A stretch of DNA of 64,000 nt, taken from assembly GCA_030248215.1 (NCBI GenBank), contig JASANG010003821.1:62001-126000 (forward strand), in the 5' to 3' direction. Made by a program: the position numbers and the translations under genes. The stretch is from Enoplolaimus lenunculus (lineage: Eukaryota; Nematoda; Enoplea; Enoplida; Thoracostomopsidae). How positions within the stretch are numbered: the first letter of the stretch is position 1; the number at the start of each line of letters is the position of its first letter. The notes below the pieces were generated by a model that was given only the letters and a program-made list of their open reading frames with translations, did not search any database and was not told the DNA's origin. Shown here in pieces: positions 1 to 9,500 of this stretch.

Positions 1-40
1 ACAAAAGTGATTATTCCTCTGCATTATGCGTTACCGACCA

Positions 41-75
41 GTTGCTAGGCAAAGATGAGCCCCGAACCTAGTACC
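41..75. promoter_or_regulatory. block shared upstream of both tubulin genes (copy A)
   Basis: GTTGCTAGGCAAAGATG followed by a looser match recurs at 16510-16543, in both cases several hundred bases upstream of exon 1. It is either relic flanking homology of the duplication or a conserved control element. Confidence 0.35.
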
Positions 76-294
76 AATAGCCCCATCTAAGCGACGAGTG
101 ACCACTAAGGGGACACTTTTGGTATTAGCTAAGTAATTTAAATTTACAAAAATTATATATTTTAAGACTAAATTATTCAAATATTAACATGATACAATTT
201 AAAAATTTGCTAAAACTTCAGTGGATTTAGCTAAAAATAGGTCACGAACCTTGTACAGGGACTGGCTCAATGTTATTAGGTTTCAGGTACAGGG

Positions 295-302
295 TATATA
301 AG
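295..302 (+). promoter_or_regulatory. candidate TATA box of tubulin A
   Basis: TATATAAG lies 279 bp before the ATG in an otherwise ordinary stretch. Transcription would start near 325, giving a roughly 250-nt leader continuous with exon 1. No comparable strong match is at the same spacing in copy B; its best candidate is TATATAATA near 16990. Confidence 0.4.
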
Positions 303-573
303 AACCAAACCGGTTGATGCTTATTTTCAGTACACAATCTAACGCTCAGTAACCTATTGATTGGTTGTGTTTTTGCTATATTTTTGCCGACTTTTATCAA
401 AGCTTCAGCGTTTTGTTTTGACAATCTTGAAACGGTTTTTTAGTCCCAAAATTTACAAAATAAACACTTCTACAGTACTCTCAAAAGTAGTTTCGGTTGG
501 AATCTTGAGTTAAAGTTTGATTAACAAAGTTTGAATCTTGGCGTTAAACTCAACTTAGACAACACGAGAAACC

Positions 574-594
574 ATGTCGTCGTCGAAGAAAAAT
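574..594 (+). CDS. tuba: tubulin A exon 1 (residues 1-7)
   Basis: Encodes MSSSKKN, then donor gtaagt, phase 0. Identical to copy B exon 1 although the surrounding DNA does not align. ATG context is aaaccATG. Confidence 0.85.
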
Positions 595-3500
595 GTAAGT
601 TTTGCGCGAATTTTTACCTAAATTCTCCTAATTTAATACTATTTTAATAAAATTACTGTGGACCTGAAACACCACTGTTACACTGTAAATTCCATTGAGT
701 TAGGTACGCAACTCAGACGGAAAGTTAGTTATTTCTGAGTTAATAACAGTAAACTTTGATTCGTTCTGAGTTGAGTCGATTCTCACTATAAGTTGAGTTG
801 ACTCCGGGGAAGATGATGAATTAAATTAGAATAAGTTGAATAAACTCACAATTGTGAGTTCACATTGTCCTAACTCAGAATGAGTGATTCAACTCATTCT
901 GAGTTAAAATCAACTCCCTGGCATTATACAGCGTTGGTTCATTTAAAATTAGACAGATATTGTGTGCTGCTATATATTCTAGTTTAGATTTCAAAGTTTT
1001 TTGATTAATCTCGACCAATAATACTTTGACGGGCGTAACCGCAATATAAGAACATACACACAAAAAAGCATTTCTGAATTTATTCAGAAAAGTATTTTCT
1101 GTGGCAAATCTGAAAAGTTTTGCTGATATTTAAGACAGTTTTTCTAAAAATAACTGAAAAACGTTTATTTTCAGATTTTATTTCAAAATGTTTTTGAAAA
1201 CATTTCTGTTATAACAGAAATACTTTTCAAGTGCACCTTTCTAATCATATTTCTCAAATGTAAGAAATTTTTTTCTTAAATATCAGAAATATTATTGTGA
1301 GTGTACTGTAAACCTAAACTTAAGCCTAACCGTCAGCGTAGAGATAAACCTACGACTAAAAGCCAATCCTTCCTAAATTTTAAAAAAGGTATTTCAAGCT
1401 TAAGCTTACTCCATTGTAGTCCTGCGAAAAGCTGGTTCGCCATTCAAAGTATGGACCACAAATGCTATAAATATTCCGCATTTATACTGTATTTCATTAC
1501 TGGTCTTGGCTCATGTACACTTCCTCTACCCAAAGACATTTTTCAGAATCAGGCAAAGGTTTAAGTCTTACTAAAACCAATCTTGAACGTGATCCTAAGC
1601 TTAAAACCTGTAGAGGAAGCGCACAGCAGCCGTGTTTTGTGTTGTTTCAGCGTCAAGTGATGAACATTCATCTCGGACAGTGCGGAGTCCAAATGGGTAA
1701 CGCGTGTTGGGAGCTGTTCTGTTTGGAGCATGGGATTCAACCTGATGGTAAAGCCATTAAATACTTCAAAAACAAAAATTTTAATTTTGCATTTTTAATA
1801 ACTTTATATTTAATACACAGTAACCCATTGCAACGATTTTTGAAAACTTTACAACGACACATAAACTTACAGAAAGCTATTGTATACACTTCAAAAAATG
1901 GTGATTCAAATTGACTCTTTCCGAAATAGGCTTTTCGGAACTACATAAACTGAGTCAAATTCGACTCGGCTTGAGTCAAATTCGACTCACTGAGCGATCG
2001 ACTGAAATAAATTATTTCAATGTCTTCTTGAACAGAAACGTTTCTGGTCGACATCTGGTTTGACCTTTCGAAGTAATTTTAATAGTTTTTCAGTTTTAAA
2101 AATGGGAATAATGCTAAGTCGTGACCATTTTTAAAAAGAAACTTCAAAATTAGTTTATCTCAGCTAACATTTTAGTTATCGATACACTGCAAAAAATGAT
2201 AAGTCAAATTAACTCTCACCGAAATCAGCTTTTTCGGGACTACCCAAGTTGAGTCATTTGTTCTAAGCACAAAATAAAGTGTCTTGTATTCAATACACAT
2301 TGTCTCAAATTTAAGACAATTATGTCTTGATACAGACTCCAGACATATATATGTATTGAATTCAAAACTTCTATTTCTTAAATTGTTCAGAAATATTGGT
2401 GTAAAATTTTTCACACTTAAATGTCTTAAATTTAAGACTTCGTTTTATGAACATTTAAGAAAAATATTTCTTAAATATAACACAAATATTTCTGAAATAT
2501 AACACATTTATGTCTGAAATAAAACACAGAGATTTGCCATGGAAACCAACTCCAAAATTGGAGGCTTAAGCTCAACACTATACCCTAATTTTACAACCTA
2601 AGATGCGTCCAAGACGTAGGTTATTGGGAGCTTGTGCTCAACCCGAAATATCTTTGGAATTCGATTATATATACTCTCTTAAGAATATCAACGTAGCAAC
2701 TTCATTACATACTTACATAAAAACCAGAAAAATATTCTTGAATAAAAGACAACTATTTCTTGAAAGGAAGAAATTTATGTCTTATAAATTGGCAATAGGA
2801 ATTTCTTGAATATAAGACATTTATATTTTAACCATTTAAGAAACGAATTTCTGAGCCGTTTAAGGCGATTAATGTCTGAAAAACAAGAAATTTATGTCTC
2901 AAAATTTTAAGAAAGGAGAGGTCTTGAAATTTTAAGACTATATTTTGTGTGAAGTCCCGAAAAGCCTATTTTGGAGAGAGTCAATTGACTCACCATTTTT
3001 TGCAGTGTAGAAATAAAATGTTTCAGCGTCATCATAGATCATGACTTTCTTAGCCAATCTATGACTACGCCCTAAGATTCAGGATTCATATTTTATTTCT
3101 ATTTCAGGAATAATGCCAAGCGATGACACGTTTGGAGAAGAAACATCAACATTCAATACGTTTTTCTCAGAAACTTCAGCTGGAAAACACGTTCCACGAG
3201 CTGTATTTGTTGATCTGGAACCAACTTGCATCGGTAAAAGTGTTGTAGAATACAAACAGTTTATCCAAACCATTAATCTTTAGAGCTTCGGAATAGTTAA
3301 CAGTCGCAATAGGCATAGTATAAAGACTTGGGCTTACGCTTAGCCTTTAGTATCATGATTAGTTCAGATCTGTTATACATACTAGCTCAGAATTATTGTT
3401 GTTGAAAACAAGTGTTTATATTTTGATATCAGTTCTCAGAAAAACACTGCCGGATCCAATTGGGTGCCATCCTGACCTGGACCCTTACCAGGGATCAAAA

Positions 3501-6500
3501 CCAAGATTTGGTATCAAGGTTTAGCTCTTAGATCGCGTTTGGCTTCTCGTTCGCTTCGCTTGCGAGTTTTTCACACCCTCGTACGATTTTCGTTCTTCCA
3601 GAAATTTCTGTATCAGCCATTGATTATAAATTAGAAAATCCAATTACAAAAAAACCGACCCACAGCCCAACCGACAAAAGAAACGCCAACAGACGAAACA
3701 ACCGGACACCGACACCCCACCACGAAAAAAACGCCACACCGAAACAACGGACCCCCCCAAATTTAGTTAAAATTCGCCAATTTATGTTTCAGACGAAATT
3801 CGAACCGGGACGTACCGACAGCTGTTCCAACCGACTTGTATGATTTCCGGCAAAGAAGACGCCGCAAACTGTTATGCGCGTGGTCGTTACACCATCGGCC
3901 GAGAAATGATCGACGTTTTGATGGATCGAGTTCGAAAGTAAGTTTAACAACCCGCACAAGCTCCATTCACACGTGCAAGTTTTTGTAGCTGTAAGATTGT
4001 TCGCACATCTTAAACGTGTTTTTACGACGCTGGTTAAAGATATGATCCGAAAACGTGCATATATAACGTGGCATAGGAGACTATATGCCCCCGAAATTTC
4101 TGGAACGACTCGGAGAAGTTACTTTTGCGTGCTGTAAAATAACATGAGGGGTCCTAAAATTGCCAAAAAATTCATAAAAAAGGTAGTCCCCTCCTGAAAT
4201 AACATCCTGGTTGTTTTGCCATTTGTGAAAATGTCCGTAAATACCAGATTTCTATGCCGAATGCTGAACAATTTGCAGTTCACACTACAGGCCAAGAAGA
4301 ATGGAAGAAACGTAATTAAGTCATAGGTTTTTATATAAAACTTCGACCCTAGTAAAAGATCGTAGGGGTGAAAACTTTTTCTGTCGGTCTGGAATAGTGT
4401 TAACCTTAACCCCATCTCACATTGAGTTGCCTATAGGCAACTCAGCGCAGTGTATATACGTTAAATAATATATATCGCACTGTGTTTAACAATTGTAACA
4501 CGTATATATAGTACTAAATCACCACAAGACGTGAGAGCCCTCTCGGGCTCGAGCATCAAGCTCCTATAGTTGAGTGGTGATGGTATACGCCTCCCACTCC
4601 AGTCACCCGAGTTCGAATCCTAGCATAAAAGTAGGTCTCAGGGGAAATAGAAAATATTCATGTGAGAAAGGGTTAAGCGAAAAATTTTCAGTTTATTATC
4701 TATAACCCTTCTACATTGAGTTGCCTATAGGCAACTTAGCGCAGTGTATATGCATGAAATAATGTATATCGCCCGTGTTTAACAATTGCAACACGTATAT
4801 ATAGTACTAAATCACCACAAGACGTGAGAGCCTACTCGGGCTCGAGCGTCAAGCTCCTATAGCTGAGTGGTGATGGTATACGCCTCCCACGCCAGTCACC
4901 CGAGAGAAAATATTCATGTGAGAACTGGTTAAACTTTAGACTAAATTTGTTGCTTAGTTCAGGCTTAGGCTTAGACATATGAATAAGCTGAATTTTACGC
5001 ATAGGCTTAGACGTAAGTTTAAGTATAAGCTCTTTCTTAGGCTTAGGCTTACGTTAGGTTTATGAATATGCTTATACTACTGTTCGCACCTGTTCTTTAC
5101 ATTGGTCAAAACTTCTTACAAACTAAAGAAAAACATTAAAATTAAGCTTATAATGTTTGTTCTCGTTTCAGACAAGCGGAAACGTGCAGTGGCCTTCAAG
5201 GATTCATCGTTTATCACAGTTTCGGAGGCGGAACCGGATCCGGTTTGTGTGCGTTGTTGCTTGAAAATATGGCAACTCAGTTCGCGAAGGAATGCAAAAT
5301 TCAATTTGCGGTTTATCCAGCGCCTTCGGTAAAATCGTCAATGATCGTTTGAAGTCCTTTTTCGGCATCCGAAATGCGGAACTTTTAGCTGATGATGATA
5401 AAAGTGGCGCTATACCAATGGCGGATCCATGGGGAGCAGCCCGGCCGTGGGCCCCCCAACAGCATCTCATCAAAAATTATATAGAGTGTCAATTGCTGTT
5501 CTACGCTGTTCCGAAATTAACAGGCAGTTCTAACTCATTCAAAACAGAAACAAATGTTGCTGAAGCTGACTGGATTTTGCTTTTTCAAAACTTAATTTGC
5601 TTCTGAATTCGAGCGTTTTAATTTGTGCCAGTGTGAAACTAAGTCTGAACTTTATGTTGCCGCCCTGCTGTTTAGCTATAAATTGCGTTGATGCGTTAGT
5701 TTTATTTGTGATTAATTTCAATTGAACGAACGTAAAGAAGTTAATTTTATTGCAACAGTTCGTGGTTTGTGTGTGGGTCAAAAATAAGTTTATAACCTAT
5801 GAAATTTTGGCCCCCCATTGTGAGATCATGGATCCGCCACTGCGCTATACTTTTGATGACGTCCACCACTGTCCAGGCGCCGTCCGATGCCGGGCAGTAT
5901 AATACGCAAATTACTCACTAACAATACCGTATAGTGACGGACGGCGATGGATGACGCCGAACGGCGACGGACGGCGATGGATGACGCCCAACGGCGACGG
6001 ACGGTGATGGATGACGCCGAACGGCGACGGACGGCGATGGATGACGCCCAACGGCGACGGACGGTGATGGATGACGCCGAACGACGACGGACGGCATCAG
6101 ATGGTGACGAACTACTAGTATAGCATCACCCTAAAAAGTTCAATCTAAAATTGATAAAATAATAAAAACGTAAATTTAATGTAATTTTGACAATTTCAGA
6201 TTGCAACTGCAGTTGTTGAGCCATACAACACCGTATTTTTGACTCACGCGTCACTTGAAGATGCTGAAGTTTGCTTCTTGGTCGATAACGAAGCGTTGTA
6301 CGACATTTGTTCGACGAATTTGGAGTTGAGCCGGTAAGCTGTCGGGTCGTTTCCGTTACCGCCGCAAGCGGCACTTGCAGAAATATGGTTCAATTTTGAA
6401 GCATTTGCATACTGTGCCTCGTATGACCTGCACTGATTATCAATATTGCAATTTTGAAAAACCAATCAAAAGAGATCTTTTGAAAGGGAATATTTGGGTA

Positions 6501-9500
6501 AAACTAATCGCTACGTGCGGCCCAAATTATTTTAAGGGGCGTCCAGGTTTCTGGTAGGTCTATAAAAAAGATAGGCTTAGATTCTAGATTACATTCTTTT
6601 GCTTAGGCTTAGGCCTAGGCTTAGGCTTGAGAACACATTTTTGCAACGCTTAGGCTTAGGCTTAGGCTTAGGAATACGCTTAATCTACTGTTACGCCCCT
6701 TATAGTAACATTGGCTCCAGGTGCACTAATTGACCGGATATTAAAATATTTTAACTGTTATATGAATTCAGTAGCGTAGTGTAGATATTTATTTCAAAAG
6801 TAGATTAACTTAGCTTCATTGAAAAGGATAATTTCCATCTTTGACGATTCTGAAGGTTATTATAAAGCATGTCAAAAGTGCGTTTTCATTGGCTCGCAAG
6901 AATTTTCTACAGGATATACATGCCAGCAATCGCTTACCTTGTATACGCCCCTCCGCCGCTCCAAGCTTGAAACTATGGTTTCTATGGGCAGCGATGTCGC
7001 TGATTACAGCTGCGAAAATGGTTGAAGCATAGTCACAGAGGCACATTTGGTTCACATCCGTTTTTTGACAGTTGACTGTCGCCAATGAAACTTTATAATT
7101 TTCCGTCCAGCGGAACAGGACTAAAAGAATACACGATTCAAATAAACAGTAGATGAAGCGTATTCCTAAGCCTAAGCCTAAGCCTAAGCGTTGCAAAGAT
7201 GTGTTCCTACGCCTAAGCCTAAGCCTAAGGCTAAGCAAAAAATGTAACCTAGAATCTAAACGTACTTTTTTATGGACCTACCAGAAACATGAACGCCCCT
7301 TAAAGTAACATGGACCGAACAAAGTGTCGTAATATTTTTAAATATAATATTAAATATGCTTTTCAACTCCGAAGAAAATCGGATCCTATGTGTTTTGGGG
7401 CACTCATTTGCATATTGAACCACGTAGGAGACGTGAGCAGGCCCATAGCCAGCTTAGCATGCAAGGAAGAAGGTACCAAAATTTCACGAAAGGCATACAA
7501 GGTTATCAGATGACTTACAAGCGAGGCTGATTTAATAGTGAGTGCAATATTTTTTCTGGGTGGGGCTGAGCCGCATGACGAATCTGACTACGGATCTTGG
7601 GGCGAGGTATTCCTACTAGGAGGCTGGCTGAAGGACGAATCGACGAGGATTCCGAAACTTTAGGACATTGCTGATTCAAATTTCAGTCCAACTTACCCAA
7701 TCTGACCGACTGTTTGCGCAAGTTGTCAGCTGCCGCGGCGCGCCGGCGGCGCCCCCCCCCCCCCCCCCACCCCACCATACACACCCACAACCCACAATAT
7801 CATGAGCCAAAATAATTAGAAAATATAATATATATAAAATATACACACCGCATAAACTTCAGCCAAAAAAAGTAGATCTAGAATTCAGCAGCAGCAGCAG
7901 AACACATTCAACGAGCAGCAGCAGAAGACGCCATACTATTAATATTTTTATCCCCCCGCGACGAATACCGACCCGCCCCATATCCACCACCACCACAAAC
8001 CAACCAAAACCAAAACACAAAACACACACAAAAAAAACACAAACAAACAAAACATCCAACAACCCAAGCGTTGCAAAGATGTGTTCCTACGCCTAAGCCT
8101 AAGCCTAAGGCTAAGCAAAAAATGTAATCCTAGAATACTAAACGTATCTTTTTTATGGACCTACCAGAAACATGAACGCCCCTTAAAGTAACATGGACCG
8201 AACAAAGTGTCGTAATATTTTTAAATATAATATTAAATATGCTTTTCAACTCCGAAGAAAATCGGATCCTATGTGTTTTGGGGCACTCATTTGCATATTG
8301 AACCACGTAGGAGACGTGAGCAGGCCCATAGCCAGCTTAGCATGCAAGGAAGAAGGTACCAAAATTTCACGAAAGGCATACAAGGTTATCAGATGACTTA
8401 CAAGCGAGGCTGATTTAATAGTGAGTGCAATATTTTTTCTGGGTGGGGCTGAGCCGCATTGACGCAATCTGACTACGGATCTTGGGGCGAGGTATTCCTA
8501 CTAGGAGGCTGGCTGAAGGACGAATCGACGAGGATTCCGAAACTTTAGGACATTGCTGATTCAAATTTCAGTCCAACTTACACCAATCTGAACCGACTGT
8601 TTGCGCAATGTATGTCCACGCTGACCTGCTCGTTGCGTTTCGACGGTTCGTTGAACGTGGATTTGAACGAATTTCAAACCAATCTGGTTCCTTATCCGCG
8701 GATTCATTTCCCGATGAACAGCTACGGACCGGTTCATGGAAACGATCGGGTAAGCGCGGGGTTCATAATAATATTCGGGATCTCGTCTTAAAGTGAAGAC
8801 TGATACGTTCCTGGGTGCCCTGGGTGCATGGCCTGAAGCCGAAACAGAAAAATTTTCTCAATCGGCTGAGTTGTTGTAGCCAAAAGAGGAGATAACAGGG
8901 ACTCAGACTGGCGAGAAAATTTGTAGCATTTCAAGCAAAATACAGCTTCTACCAGAACGTCTTCAAATCTTATGATTTTGGTGCCTATCTTGACAAAGAC
9001 ACTACGAATACTACTGAGTCAACATTTTCAGGAATAAGTATAGTGTAAAACCCGGCCGTAACAGTCATATAAGCATACTTAGCATAAGCCTAAGCCTAAA
9101 CGTACGAATAAGCCTAATCCTAAGCCTTAACTTAAGCATAAGTAAAAAGGTTAGTCTAAAGTTTAAAGTTACTCTATTGCAGTCCCGAGGAAAAACGGAT
9201 TGCCCCTGATCTTTTCATGGACCATTTTCAGGTTAATCATGAAGACGTCAGCGTCAACAAACTAACCATCGATTTGTTTGAACCCGGAAATCAAATGGTT
9301 AAATGTGATCCGCGAACCGGAAAATATATGGCTTGTTCGATCATTTACCGGTAAGTCCGGTTCATTTTGTCCACAAAATCATTGTCAAAAGCTAAAACTA
9401 TTTAGTTGGTGATAGGTCTTGTAACTTTCAAACCAGCATTAATGCGACACATTTCGCTTACGCCAAAATGGTATTAACACTGTTTGAATGCGGTGCGGAT

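Larger units (their letters stand above)
4345..5107. mobile_element. hAT-A element in tubulin A intron 4, interrupted by two TTAA-t copies
   Basis: Starts GACCCTAGTAAAAGATC, ends CACCTGTTCTTTACATTGGTC, with an exact 8-bp duplication AAAACTTC at 4337-4344 and 5108-5115. CTTAGG words sit in the right half. The same insertion at the same site is in copy B. Confidence 0.88.
5396..6131. mobile_element. G-family fold-back element with nested T element (tubulin A intron 5)
   Basis: Outer ends GTGGCGCTATAC and GTATAGCATCACCCT are roughly inverted. GC-rich GACGGACGGCG units lie within. Interrupted at 5416-5842 by a T element. Confidence 0.55.

Noticed and set aside
7310-7513. 67-aa frame found identically at 8193-8396, as a duplicated small gene
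   Set aside because: It lies inside the duplicated intron block, has no splice or start support, and overlaps a hAT-B end.
7686-7724. alternative or second exon 7 of tubulin A
   Set aside because: It carries base losses that break the frame and runs into filler. It is best explained as an assembly duplicate.
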